Positions 15,574 to 23,396 of a stretch of 25,634 bases of DNA are shown here, one piece after another (within the stretch, counting starts at the first letter, position 1; each line of letters opens with the position of its first letter). Below the pieces are notes generated by a model. The model saw only the letters and a program-made list of their open reading frames with translations, made no database searches and was not told the DNA's origin. The position numbers were made by a program, and so were the translations under genes. Source of the DNA: an uncultured Bacteroidales bacterium (GTDB taxonomy: Bacteria; Bacteroidota; Bacteroidia; Bacteroidales; Marinilabiliaceae); assembly GCA_937892095.1 (NCBI GenBank), contig CALAVC010000081.1, positions 1-25,634 of the forward strand. Direction: 5' to 3'.

Positions 15574-16693
15574 ATATCATAAGTTTATATTCGTTGCCCG
15601 GTAGCGAACGCACAATGCCTGCAAACTCCATTTGTAGCAACGTTGCGTTCACTTGTGCTGGGGGTATGCCTACTCGCTCACATATTTGACTTGCATTCAA
15701 ACAATCTTCAACTTGCAGTGCCGCCACAATAGCTTTCTGTTTCTCGTCTTGTGGTTCGGGGAAAAGCGTCGGTGCTTTGTCTTGCTTCGGTTGCCTACGC
15801 ATAGCCAGGTGCGACCAGCCCATTGCTTTGTCAATGTCGTCGGCACACTCCACCATGCTTGCCTGCCCACTCTTAATCAGAGCGTTGCAACCCATCGACA
15901 TCTGTCTGCCTGGAAAGCCAGGCACCGAAAACAGTCTCCGACTCATCTCTTGAGCGTCTTTGGCGGTAATTAGGCTTCCTCCTTTCAGCCCACTTTCAAC
16001 GACAAGCACTGCGTCAGATAGCATTGCTATTATCCTATTTCGACTAACAAAATTATAGGCCTCGGGTGGCGTGCCATACGCAAACTCTGTTACTATTGCT
16101 CCCTGACCCTCTATGCGCTTGGCTGTCTCGCGGTGTTGCGAAGGGTATATCGTGTCCAGTCCCGTAGCCATCACAGCAACTGTATTGCGTCCTGCTGCCA
16201 GTGCCGACCTGTGTGCCACAATGTCTATCCCATACGCAAGCCCCGAAATTATTAGCAAGTCGGGGTGTAGTCTGCATAGCTCGCCAACAATTTTGTCGCA
16301 GATGTTGCGCCCATCGTCGGTCGGTCGACGAGTACCCACCACTGCCAACGTCTTGGCAGTATCCAGACTTGTCGAGCCTCGATAGTATAGCACCAATGGT
16401 GCCGACGTCTCGCTTGCCATGCGTCGAGGAAAGTCTTGGTCTGTAAACGCATACAGCCTTGCGCCTTCTTTTTCTGCTTTGTCTATTTCTCGGTCGGCAA
16501 AGGCGTAGGCTCGTTTTTCGCCGTCGCGTAGCGCACCGATTGTTGTTGCCGACAGCCCACACCGTCCCAACTCTTCGTCCGAAGACCCAAAGACACCCTC
16601 AGCGGTCAATCGACCAACCAAGTTGCGTATGCCGACTGGTCCCAAGCCATTTATTTGGCTCAGTGCCAATATGTGCCTTACGTCGTCCGCCAT
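15572..16693 (-). CDS. dprA: DNA-processing protein DprA (Smf)
   Basis: 373 residues. DprA binds incoming single-stranded DNA and loads RecA in natural transformation, and is widespread even in bacteria not known to be competent. An N-terminal helix-hairpin-helix region (LSQINGLGPVGIRNLV, 11-26) precedes the extended Rossmann domain: AVVGTRRPTDDG (117-128), IISGLAYGIDIVAHRSAL (148-165), TVAVMATGLDTIYPSQH (171-187), FVSRNRIIAMLSDAVLVVES (215-234), GGSLITAKDA (238-247) and VPG (257-259). A C-terminal winged-helix (DML1-like) domain ends QMEFAGIVRSLPGNEYKLMI. All key motifs are present. It is transcribed with, and 44 bp downstream of, an unrelated outer-membrane protein gene, and converges with the Dxs-like gene. 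Confidence 0.97.
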   Translation of the reverse strand: MADDVRHILALSQINGLGPVGIRNLVGRLTAEGVFGSSDEELGRCGLSATTIGALRDGEKRAYAFADREIDKAEKEGARLYAFTDQDFPRRMASETSAPLVLYYRGSTSLDTAKTLAVVGTRRPTDDGRNICDKIVGELCRLHPDLLIISGLAYGIDIVAHRSALAAGRNTVAVMATGLDTIYPSQHRETAKRIEGQGAIVTEFAYGTPPEAYNFVSRNRIIAMLSDAVLVVESGLKGGSLITAKDAQEMSRRLFSVPGFPGRQMSMGCNALIKSGQASMVECADDIDKAMGWSHLAMRRQPKQDKAPTLFPEPQDEKQKAIVAALQVEDCLNASQICERVGIPPAQVNATLLQMEFAGIVRSLPGNEYKLMI

Positions 16694-16737
16694 TCAGAAC
16701 GAGGAGGGAAACCTATTCAGAAGTAAATATTTTTGTC

Positions 16738-17385
16738 TTAGTAGCCAAACTTATAGGCCACGCCTGCTTGTGCCACGCCCTCGTTGCCAAAACCCAATTC
16801 GAGGAATCCTACGATGTCTTTGCTGCCAATCTGAATGCCAAATGGCGACAACTGATACGAACCACCGTGTTTCTTCTTTCCCTCAATGATGTCGCCATTA
16901 TTCGATGTATCCTTATATGAGTGAACCATAAAACAAAGTCCACCAGCAATCTTGCTATAAATGGTAAAACTCCTGTATATAAGCCAGTTAAATCTAAATG
17001 TCGGCATTGCCGATATGTAGCGCGAAGTCATCTCGCCATATCTGGTCACGACCCATTCAGCTTTCTCTTTTTTGTTGTTGTAGCAGTCTTGCGTTGTTGC
17101 CTCATACGTCAGCCCTATACCAAACGACAGCCACTTGCGGTTTCGGTGTAGCAACTGTGCGTTGATTGAGCCAATGGTCTTCAAGTTGTCGGTCGACACA
17201 TACCCTATCTTTGTGGCCAACGATGTGGCATCAACTTCCGTATAGCTATCAACAAATTTTATGTTCGATAGGTAACCATAGCTTAGCGAAACTTCGTTTG
17301 TTTTGAAGCCCTTAGACCATTGTGCATTTGTTGTCTGAATGGCTCCTACGAGCAAGATGAGCAGCGAGTATAGAGTTTTCTTCAT
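16738..17385 (-). CDS. Secreted outer-membrane beta-barrel protein, function unknown
   Basis: 215 residues. The signal peptide is MKKTLYSLLILLVGAIQTTN followed by AQ (cut after A21). The mature part has alternating strand patterns (NEVSLSYGYLSNIKF, KWLSFGIGLTYEATTQD, SFTIYSKIAGGLCFMVHSY) and ends FLELGFGNEGVAQAGVAYKFGY; a terminal aromatic (Y) on an amphipathic strand is the usual outer-membrane insertion signal. It resembles the small opacity-type barrels common in Bacteroidota. I do not recognise a specific family and assign no function. The 44-bp gap suggests transcription with dprA, probably without functional linkage. Confidence 0.75.
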   Translation of the reverse strand: MKKTLYSLLILLVGAIQTTNAQWSKGFKTNEVSLSYGYLSNIKFVDSYTEVDATSLATKIGYVSTDNLKTIGSINAQLLHRNRKWLSFGIGLTYEATTQDCYNNKKEKAEWVVTRYGEMTSRYISAMPTFRFNWLIYRSFTIYSKIAGGLCFMVHSYKDTSNNGDIIEGKKKHGGSYQLSPFGIQIGSKDIVGFLELGFGNEGVAQAGVAYKFGY

Positions 17386-17488
17386 TTATGTGATTTCGTG
17401 CTGATGTGTTCTAAAATAGAGTGTGTAAAATTTAGCTGACAAAATTGCGAATAAATATTTACTTTGTCAATTATTGTTTCGAGTTTAA

Positions 17489-17506
17489 CGGAATTAGCGG
17501 AATTAG
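17489..17506 (+). repeat. Tandem CGGAATTAG direct repeat at the rhaD promoter
   Basis: CGGAATTAG occurs twice head to tail (17489-17497 and 17498-17506), ending 3 bp before the -7 box. Direct repeats at a sugar-gene promoter can be activator sites (AraC/RhaR types), but a 9-bp period is short for that. Confidence 0.5.
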
Positions 17507-17509
17507 AAA

Positions 17510-17517
17510 TACCTTTG
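17510..17517 (+). promoter_or_regulatory. Bacteroidota -7 box for rhaD
   Basis: TACCTTTG is an exact TAnnTTTG match, 50 bp before the rhaD ATG. The best -33 candidate is the imperfect GTTTA near 17483, about 22 bp upstream, so the promoter may need an activator. Confidence 0.6.
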
Positions 17518-17567
17518 TATATGTGTTCAACTAAGATTCGATAACATCAGAAAAATATAAACAAAAC

Positions 17568-18377
17568 ATGAAGAGTATTTTGGACGGCCGTGCAGCGCTG
17601 ACTGCCGAGGTCGAAAAGGTTGCCGAAGTGGCAGGCTATCTGTGGCAAAACGGCTGGGCCGAGCGCAATGGTGGCAACATAACAGTCAACATCACCGACC
17701 TTGTCGATGATGAAATTCGTTCTCTCCGCCCCATTTCCGACGTCAAGCAAATAGGCGTAAGCCTCCCTGCCCTCAAAGGTTGCTATTTCTATTGCAAGGG
17801 CACAGGCAAGCGCATGCGCGACCTCGCTCGTCGCCCCATGGAGAATGGCTCCATCATTCGCATCCTCGACGACTGCGCTTCCTATGTCATCATTGCCGAT
17901 AATGCCGTCATGCCGACAAGCGAACTGCCAAGCCACCTAACCGTACATGCTCACCTTATCGAAAAAGGCTCCCCCTACAAAGCAACAGTTCACACTCATC
18001 CCATCGAACTCGTTGCCATGAGCCACAACGACAAGTTCTTGGCCAAAGACGTGCTCACCAACATACTCTGGAGCATGATTCCCGAAACCAAAGCTTTCTG
18101 TCCGCTCGGTTTGGGCATAATCCCCTACCAGCTCCCAGGTAGCAAAGAACTTGCCGATGCCACTCTTGCTGAGCTCGACGACTACGACGTAGTCCTTTGG
18201 GAAAAGCACGGCGTGTTTGCACAGGGTCTCGACGTAATGGACGCTTTTGACCAAATCGACGTTCTCTCCAAGAGTGCCAAGATCTACATCGACGCTTGCG
18301 CCATGGGCTTCGTGCCCGATGGCATGAGCCAAGAGCAAATGAAAGAAATGAGTCGTGCCTTCAACTTGCCAAAATAA
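17568..18377 (+). CDS. rhaD: L-rhamnulose-1-phosphate aldolase
   Basis: 269 residues, the length typical of RhaD and longer than fuculose-phosphate aldolases. It cleaves L-rhamnulose 1-phosphate to DHAP and L-lactaldehyde, the last step of rhamnose breakdown. Class II aldolase features: WAERNGGNITVNIT (30-43, phosphate-binding NGGN), TSELPSHLTVHAHL (117-130, catalytic E119), zinc ligands H142 and H144 in ATVHTHPIEL and H214 in LWEKHGVFAQG. All match the E. coli enzyme (E117, H141, H143, H212). The other rha genes (kinase, isomerase, permease, regulator) are not adjacent. It has its own -7 box and is followed by two hairpins, so it appears monocistronic. Confidence 0.96.
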   Translation: MKSILDGRAALTAEVEKVAEVAGYLWQNGWAERNGGNITVNITDLVDDEIRSLRPISDVKQIGVSLPALKGCYFYCKGTGKRMRDLARRPMENGSIIRILDDCASYVIIADNAVMPTSELPSHLTVHAHLIEKGSPYKATVHTHPIELVAMSHNDKFLAKDVLTNILWSMIPETKAFCPLGLGIIPYQLPGSKELADATLAELDDYDVVLWEKHGVFAQGLDVMDAFDQIDVLSKSAKIYIDACAMGFVPDGMSQEQMKEMSRAFNLPK

Positions 18378-18397
18378 TTAGTCGGCATTCGACTAAT
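18377..18397 (+). terminator. Hairpin at the rhaD stop codon
   Basis: ATTAGTCG (18377-18384) pairs with CGACTAAT (18390-18397) around a 5-nt loop, starting at the last base of the stop codon. It has no T-run. Together with the next hairpin it probably marks the mRNA 3' end. Confidence 0.45.
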
Positions 18398-18403
18398 GCA
18401 CAT

Positions 18404-18439
18404 AAAGCGGCATGAGACAAAACGTCTCATAGCCGCTTT
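18404..18439 (+). terminator. Second hairpin after rhaD
   Basis: AAAGCGG (18404-18410) pairs with CCGCTTT (18433-18439), and inside it ATGAGAC (18412-18418) with GTCTCAT (18424-18430). The tail CGCTTATT is only weakly T-rich. Confidence 0.65.
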
Positions 18440-18470
18440 CGCTTATTAAACAATTTAGCACGCTTTTTGC

Positions 18471-18478
18471 TATCTTCG
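18471..18478 (+). promoter_or_regulatory. Possible -7 box upstream of the 18507 gene
   Basis: TATCTTCG is one mismatch from TAnnTTTG, the same TTCG variant as in the trp candidate promoter, 28 bp before the ATG. No clear -33 element. Confidence 0.35.
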
Positions 18479-18506
18479 TTATAACGTATCAAACATCATT
18501 TTGCAA

Positions 18507-19352
18507 ATGAAGAAAATTATATCGTTTCTGTCTGTTGCTTTGTTGACCAGCCTTGGCATGTCGGCACAAGACAAAGTGGTCCTTACCGATGGTCAAACAC
18601 TCGACGTCAAAGTAGTTAAGATAACAGCCGACGCCGTCCAATACGTTTTTGGCGAAGAAACTCTTGTCAACGAGACGCCCAAGCGCGACATTGTCGAGAT
18701 AACTTTTGCCAGCGGTCGTAGGCAAACGTTTAACGCCACTGCACCCACCGCAGCTGTCGACAAGAAGAACGTCCTTGTCGTGCGCAACGATGGTCGACAA
18801 GCCGACAAAGACTTTATCATTACCAACTGCACTGGTCAGGTCGTCGACTATAAGATATATGGTACACTCAAAAATGGTGGCGATCGTCAGCTTATTGGTC
18901 GAGGATTGTTGGCCGTCTACGAAAAGAAAAAAATAGACCTTGCCGTTGCCAAAGGTAAACTCGACAACTTTACGCAGTTCGACATTGAGGTCGAAAACGA
19001 GCTAAACCACACCAGCGAAGTGCGCAGTAGCGACTTGCGCGTCTATCTCTATCCGAAGTTTGGTCTTGGCAATGCCGTCAGTCTCGATGGCGAATATATG
19101 CAAAGCGGAGCAAGCGAATTGCAGGTTAAAAACACATCGAGTAAGAACGTCGACTTTTTGCTCTATGGTTCCGACTCCGAAAATGGCGAGAAGTCTCTCA
19201 TCTTTGGCGGCAGCATAGCTGGCGATGTCAAGCGTCGTAGCACTCGCATCTTTGTCGAAAAGAAGCCCTACCTATATTTGTACTATAATCAGGAGCTAAA
19301 AGACGTCATAGTCAACATACAAGGTGGCTACTTCAAGATAACTTTTAAGTAA
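18507..19352 (+). CDS. Secreted protein of unknown function
   Basis: 281 residues from the ATG at 18507; a TTG two codons earlier is less likely because MKKIISFLSVALLTSLGMSA is a textbook signal peptide starting at this ATG (cut before QD). The mature N-terminus DKVVLTDGQTLDVKVVKITA, with DIVEITFASGRRQTF soon after, follows a short module common at the start of secreted Bacteroidota proteins (D.I...DG..I..KV..I....I.Y, then an IxxI segment). The rest (VVRNDGRQADKDFIITNCTG, FDIEVENELNHTSEVRSSDL, KKPYLYLYYNQELKDVIVNI) is strand-rich and polar with no membrane helix, suggesting a beta-sandwich protein in the periplasm or on the surface. I do not recognise the family. It ends exactly where folB ends on the other strand. 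Confidence 0.7.
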   Translation: MKKIISFLSVALLTSLGMSAQDKVVLTDGQTLDVKVVKITADAVQYVFGEETLVNETPKRDIVEITFASGRRQTFNATAPTAAVDKKNVLVVRNDGRQADKDFIITNCTGQVVDYKIYGTLKNGGDRQLIGRGLLAVYEKKKIDLAVAKGKLDNFTQFDIEVENELNHTSEVRSSDLRVYLYPKFGLGNAVSLDGEYMQSGASELQVKNTSSKNVDFLLYGSDSENGEKSLIFGGSIAGDVKRRSTRIFVEKKPYLYLYYNQELKDVIVNIQGGYFKITFK

Positions 19353-19712
19353 TCACAGACTCATCCTGACGGCTACCGACGCAAGTTTTACTCCAACAGG
19401 TGGCGACATCTTGCGTATGCGAATCCAGCCGCCGCACAAGCCCTGAGCATCGAACTCTTCGTGCATGTGGGCCACGATATTTGCCGCAACACTTTCGAGC
19501 AAGTGTTGCGGCTTGCTCATTTCTGAGCGGATAAGTGTGCAAACGTTTACATAGTTCAGCGCATCTGCCACGTTGTCGGTCTTTGCGCACCGAGTAGCGT
19601 CCACCTCAATGTCAGCATCTACTATAAAATAGTTGCCCACCACTTGTTCTTCGGCAAAGCACCCGTGATAGGCATATAATTCAAGTTCGCGAAGTTCTAT
19701 TGTAGCTATCAT
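19353..19712 (-). CDS. folB: Dihydroneopterin aldolase
   Basis: 119 residues from the ATG at 19712-19710, the usual size of FolB. It converts 7,8-dihydroneopterin to 6-hydroxymethyl-dihydropterin and glycolaldehyde in folate synthesis. Signatures: IELRELELYAYHGCFAEEQV (YHG with the catalytic glutamate in AEEQ), DADIEVDATRCAKTDNVADA with the NYVNVCTLI strand, the pterin-binding glutamate in LLESVAANIV, and the catalytic lysine in IRIRKMSPPVGVK. A longer start at 19769 adds 19 residues before IATIELRELE that do not belong to the family. Its stop codon directly abuts the stop of the convergent upstream gene, so no terminator separates them. No other folate gene is nearby. Confidence 0.93.
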   Translation of the reverse strand: MIATIELRELELYAYHGCFAEEQVVGNYFIVDADIEVDATRCAKTDNVADALNYVNVCTLIRSEMSKPQHLLESVAANIVAHMHEEFDAQGLCGGWIRIRKMSPPVGVKLASVAVRMSL

Positions 19713-20061
19713 TTCTACTAATGTGTAGTGAGTTTTTGTATTGTTGTCCAGTTGTTCAGTTATGGACAATTTTAACCAAAAGTGTCTTTATATACAATGT
19801 GTTTCAAGAGGTTTGGGGGTTAAAATAATACTTTAACAACTATTAACTATATTAATAAAACTGTAAAATTAATGTTAAAATACGACGGTTTTTGTGGCCT
19901 TCAATTGACAATATGTCTTTTAAAAGTGATGAAAATGCAAACGTTTGCGAAAATAATTGAGGAACAGAAAATGGACGTTTGCAACGAGATATAACTTTTT
20001 TGAACCACCTGCGTAACAATGAACAAAACAAGAACATTAACGAAGAAACAACATAAAACTT
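19713..20061. other. AT-rich divergent intergenic region
   Basis: This 349-bp stretch between folB and the DUF3836-like gene has no credible ORF on either strand. It is strongly AT-rich around 19780-19880 and holds the GCAAACGTTTGC palindrome and a related half-site. Promoters for both flanking genes should be here, but I could not find a clean TAnnTTTG box with a proper -33 for either. Confidence 0.6.
19937..19948. promoter_or_regulatory. Perfect palindrome GCAAACGTTTGC, candidate operator
   Basis: A 12-bp perfect palindrome with a CG centre, the form of LacI/GalR-type operators. The half GACGTTTGCAACG at 19974-19986 repeats ACGTTTGC (19975-19982) about 34 bp away, or about three helical turns. 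It lies ~115 bp before the 20062 start codon. Confidence 0.5.
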
Positions 20062-20430
20062 ATGAAAACCTTAGCAATCACATTCGGCGTGGCGTTGACA
20101 TTTATTTTTGCAACCATAGCATATAGCTACATTGCGGCTTCCCAAAGTTCGGTAAGCGTAGCAAGTCCCGAAGAAGATTGGGTGAAGTCAATAGAGGCTC
20201 GACTTGCAAGCTTATCTGCCGAGGCTGATGTTGTAGACGACCTCGTATTCGATGCCGAAGGTAACATCATTATGTCCGCCACCTACAAATGGCAAGACAA
20301 TGCAAAGAAAGGCGTAAACAAATATGAATATGCCTACAACAATGGTTCTCTTTCGCAAGTAACATCTTACGTATGGGCAGGTTCTGAATGGCAAAAGAGC
20401 CAAACACAGAGCGTCTCTGCTACACGTTAA
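20062..20430 (+). CDS. Small secreted protein, DUF3836-like
   Basis: 122 residues. An N-terminal signal or membrane anchor (MKTLAITFGVALTFIFATIA, then YSYIAASQ) precedes a charged segment (SPEEDWVKSIEARLASL). After it comes a repeat-like body: DLVFDAEGNIIMSATYKWQD, then NKYEYAYNNGSLSQVTSYVW and AGSEWQKSQTQ. The pattern of D..GN....Y.W....W resembles the DUF3836 family of secreted Bacteroidota proteins, whose role is unknown. The assignment is from pattern memory and is tentative. It is followed by a strong terminator, so it is a single-gene unit. Confidence 0.65.
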   Translation: MKTLAITFGVALTFIFATIAYSYIAASQSSVSVASPEEDWVKSIEARLASLSAEADVVDDLVFDAEGNIIMSATYKWQDNAKKGVNKYEYAYNNGSLSQVTSYVWAGSEWQKSQTQSVSATR

Positions 20431-20483
20431 GATCCTTTTTACCTTTATCGGTATTCGTCGCACACAAACCAAACAAACCTTAT

Positions 20484-20510
20484 ATGAAAAGACCTTGGTG
20501 GCAATGGTAG
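20484..20510 (+). other. Eight-codon Trp-rich mini-ORF inside the terminator
   Basis: ATG AAA AGA CCT TGG TGG CAA TGG TAG reads MKRPWWQW. It covers the left arm and loop of the terminator at 20488, 54 bp before the GH2 start. It looks like a leader peptide, but the TGG codons may simply come from the hairpin arm. Translation is unproven. Confidence 0.25.
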
Positions 20511-20532
20511 CCACTGAGGTCTTTCCTTTTTT
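20488..20532 (+). terminator. Terminator between the DUF3836-like gene and GH2
   Basis: AAAGACCT (20488-20495) pairs with AGGTCTTT (20517-20524), continuing as GTGGC (20498-20502) with GCCAC (20510-20514) through two G-U pairs. CC and six T (20527-20532) follow. It lies 57 bp after one gene and 32 bp before the next, so it could also act as an attenuator for GH2. Confidence 0.88.
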
Positions 20533-20564
20533 ATTATTTTTAGGTGTAATAACACATCATCATA

Positions 20565-23321
20565 ATGAAAATATTCAAAGCCCTTCTGTTCTTTGTTTCG
20601 CTTGCGCTATTGTCGGCGTATACACATGCGCAGAGCAAGATAAACTTAGCCGGCACGTGGCACATGACCACTGCCGACGGAAAGTATTCGACCGACGTAC
20701 GTCTGCCTGGCTCCATGCTCACCAACAATGTTGGCGACCGACCTTCGCTAAGTACCCAGTGGACAAGTTCGCTCTACGATTCGTCGTTCTACTTTAATCC
20801 CAAAATGGCAAAATATAGAAAAGAAGGGAATATAAAGTTTCCTTTTTTTCTGACTCCCAATCGCCACTATGTTGGGCGTGTGGTCTATTCTCGCACAGTC
20901 GATGTCCCTAAGAAGTGGAACGGCAAGAAAATTACGCTTTTCCTCGAACGTCCACACATAGAATCCACCTTGCGCATAAATGGGCGTAATGCAGGGCATC
21001 GCATGTCGCTCAGCACTCCGCATGAATATGACGTGTCGGAACTGCTAACCTATGGAGCAAGCAACAAAATAGAGGTTGAGGTCTACAATGGCATAGAAAA
21101 CGTTTGTGTCGGGCAAGACTCTCACAGTGTTAGCGACCAGACGCAAGGCAACTGGAACGGCATAGTGGGAGCAATGGAATTGCGAGCAGACCATCCTCAA
21201 CATGTCATTCGCATAGAGCCGTCCGACGACTTCCGACGCGTAACGATAATTGTCGACAATACGCCCTATCAGTTCGACACGGAGCGCCACCCACGCCTTT
21301 GGTCGGAACATACGCCAGTCATCTATCATCGCACAGTCGTTCACCATGGCGAAAAGATCGACGTGGCTTTCGGACTTAGGCGTGTTGCCGTCAGCGGACC
21401 AAATATTATGCTCAATGGTAAGCCCATCTACTTGCGTGGGACTGTCGAAAACTGTTGTTTCCCACTGACTGGTTTTGCTCCCACCGATGTAGAGAGTTGG
21501 GTGCGCATAATCAAAAAGTGTAAGGAATATGGGCTCAACCACATGCGTTTTCATAGTTTTTGTCCGCCCGAAGATGCTTTCGTGGCTGCCGATAGCCTCG
21601 GCTTCTACTTGCAAGCCGAAGGACCTTCGTGGCCAAATCATGGTGTCCGATTGCATCGTGGCATGAGCATAGACCACTACCTTACCGAAGAGACAAAAGC
21701 CATCATCGACCGCTATGGTCATCACCCGTCGTTCATAATGCTTGCAGCTGGCAACGAACCTGCTGGCGATTGGGTAGGGTGGGGTGCCGACTGGATTCAG
21801 ACCATGCACGCCTACGACTCCACTCGCATATATTGCGTGGCTTCGGTTGGTGGGGGCTGGGCTTGGGATGCCGCTTCGGACTATCACGTAAAGGCTGGCG
21901 CACGTGGACTCGATTGGGATAAATCGGCTCCGCAAAGCGTAGACGACTACTATGCTCAACTGCTCTTCCCTCGCAACTATAAAGACTCTGTGCCAAACAA
22001 CAGTCCCATTATAGCTCATGAGCAAGGGCAATGGTGTGCCTTTCCAGACCTGAGCGAAATAAACAAATATCGTGGAGTCTATAAGGCTACCAACTTCGAG
22101 ATTTTCAAAGATTTGTTGACAGACAACAATATGTCCGACATGGCCACTAAGTTTTTACATAGTAGTCGCATGTTGCAAGACTTGGCATATAAATATGAAA
22201 TAGAACGCAACTTGCGCACCAAGGCTTATACGGGTTTTCAGCTTCTTGCGCTCAACGACTATTCGGGGCAAGGAACAGCTCTTGTTGGACCACTGAACGT
22301 CTTCTGGGAAGAGAAAAAAGACGGCATAGACACTCGTCGTGCATGGCGTCAGTTCTGTGCGCCTGCAGTTCCACTTGCCAAGTTGCCAAAGTTTGTCTAT
22401 ACTGACGCAGACACTCTAAGTTTTTCTATCGACTTCTACAACGCCACTGGCAAACCCCTCTCGTACGCCACTCTTACCACAACACTCACCAACGACGATG
22501 GCTACGAAATATTTATGAGCAAAACATCAACCCAACGCATCGAGGAGGGTAAGGTGGCAGATGTGGCCAACGTCATGATTCCGCTCGTCGGACTTTGTCA
22601 AGAAGGGCAGCCAGTGCGTCTGCACATAAACACATCGGTCGACGGTGGCAAGGCTGGTAATAATAGTTGGCAAATATGGGTCTACCCCACAGAATTGCCC
22701 GAAGTGTCGGTTGGCAACATTGTCATTGCCGACAGTCTGACGCGCGAAGTCGTAGACGCACTCAACTCTGGCAAAGATGTTTTACTAACTGCGGCTGGTA
22801 AGGTACGCTACGGCTCCGATGTCGTCCACACTTTCTTGCCTGTTTTTTGGAATACGAGTTGGTTTAAGATGCGTCCGCCACATACCACAGGAGCCTATAT
22901 CGACAGTACCCATCATGTTTTCGATCATTTCATGACCGACTCTTGGCAAAATATTAACTGGTGGGAACTAACCAATCGTGCACAGGTGGTCAATATGGAG
23001 TGTTTGCCAACGAGCTTGAAACCCATTGTACAACCTATCGACACGTGGCACATTAGTCGCCGACTCGCCATGATGTTTGAAGCCCGAGTCGGTCGTGGAC
23101 GCATATTCTTTACGACACTCGACATATCTAACAACCTTAATAGTCGCATTGTGGCTCGCCAACTTCGCATGAGCATATTAAGCTATATGCAGTCGAAAAA
23201 CTTTCGCCCGAAGGCAACTGTCGAAATTGCTCAGCTACAAAAGATTTTTACCGATATGGCACCAGCTGTCGATATGTTTACCAAAGATTCTCCTGATGAG
23301 CTAAAACCCAAAATCAAATAG
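20565..23321 (+). CDS. Secreted glycoside hydrolase family 2 protein
   Basis: 918 residues with a signal peptide (MKIFKALLFFVSLALLSAYT, then HA before QS). Order of domains: jelly-roll sugar-binding domain (~25-210; VGRVVYSRTVDVPKKW, LFLERPHIESTLRINGR), an immunoglobulin-like linker (~215-275; HPRLWSEHTPVIY), and the TIM barrel (~280-600). Barrel signs: LNGKPIYLRG, NHMRFHSFCPPEDAFVAADS, the acid/base glutamate in LAAGNEPAGDW (E398) and the likely nucleophile in IIAHEQGQWCAFPD (E486). The C-terminal ~300 residues hold further beta-sandwich regions and a QNINWWELT segment. Substrate cannot be read; the HEQGQW form differs from classic beta-galactosidases and suggests an exo-enzyme for plant or host glycans. 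A PUL-type regulator gene converges on it, but no SusC/SusD pair is in the window. A terminator precedes and follows it. Confidence 0.9.
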   Translation: MKIFKALLFFVSLALLSAYTHAQSKINLAGTWHMTTADGKYSTDVRLPGSMLTNNVGDRPSLSTQWTSSLYDSSFYFNPKMAKYRKEGNIKFPFFLTPNRHYVGRVVYSRTVDVPKKWNGKKITLFLERPHIESTLRINGRNAGHRMSLSTPHEYDVSELLTYGASNKIEVEVYNGIENVCVGQDSHSVSDQTQGNWNGIVGAMELRADHPQHVIRIEPSDDFRRVTIIVDNTPYQFDTERHPRLWSEHTPVIYHRTVVHHGEKIDVAFGLRRVAVSGPNIMLNGKPIYLRGTVENCCFPLTGFAPTDVESWVRIIKKCKEYGLNHMRFHSFCPPEDAFVAADSLGFYLQAEGPSWPNHGVRLHRGMSIDHYLTEETKAIIDRYGHHPSFIMLAAGNEPAGDWVGWGADWIQTMHAYDSTRIYCVASVGGGWAWDAASDYHVKAGARGLDWDKSAPQSVDDYYAQLLFPRNYKDSVPNNSPIIAHEQGQWCAFPDLSEINKYRGVYKATNFEIFKDLLTDNNMSDMATKFLHSSRMLQDLAYKYEIERNLRTKAYTGFQLLALNDYSGQGTALVGPLNVFWEEKKDGIDTRRAWRQFCAPAVPLAKLPKFVYTDADTLSFSIDFYNATGKPLSYATLTTTLTNDDGYEIFMSKTSTQRIEEGKVADVANVMIPLVGLCQEGQPVRLHINTSVDGGKAGNNSWQIWVYPTELPEVSVGNIVIADSLTREVVDALNSGKDVLLTAAGKVRYGSDVVHTFLPVFWNTSWFKMRPPHTTGAYIDSTHHVFDHFMTDSWQNINWWELTNRAQVVNMECLPTSLKPIVQPIDTWHISRRLAMMFEARVGRGRIFFTTLDISNNLNSRIVARQLRMSILSYMQSKNFRPKATVEIAQLQKIFTDMAPAVDMFTKDSPDELKPKIK

Positions 23322-23335
23322 AATTTGTTAAAAAG

Positions 23336-23383
23336 AAAAAGAGAGGGTGCGCCAAACAGTCTTTTTGACGCACCCTCTTTTTT
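23336..23383. terminator. Bidirectional terminator between GH2 and the AraC-type regulator
   Basis: AGAGGGTGCG (23342-23351) pairs perfectly with CGCACCCTCT (23369-23378). A T-run (23378-23383) follows on the plus strand and an A-run (23336-23340) precedes it, so it can end transcripts from both convergent genes. Confidence 0.92.
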
Positions 23384-23396
23384 GTGTTTAGGCTTG

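Noticed and set aside
19539..19550. GCAAACGTTTAC near-palindrome inside folB, similar to the 19937 operator candidate
   Set aside because: It lies within codons for the conserved NYVNVCTLI strand of FolB and has a mismatch, so chance is likely.
19713..19769. 19-residue N-terminal extension of FolB
   Set aside because: FolB proteins start near IELRELELYAYHG; the extra residues show no family similarity.
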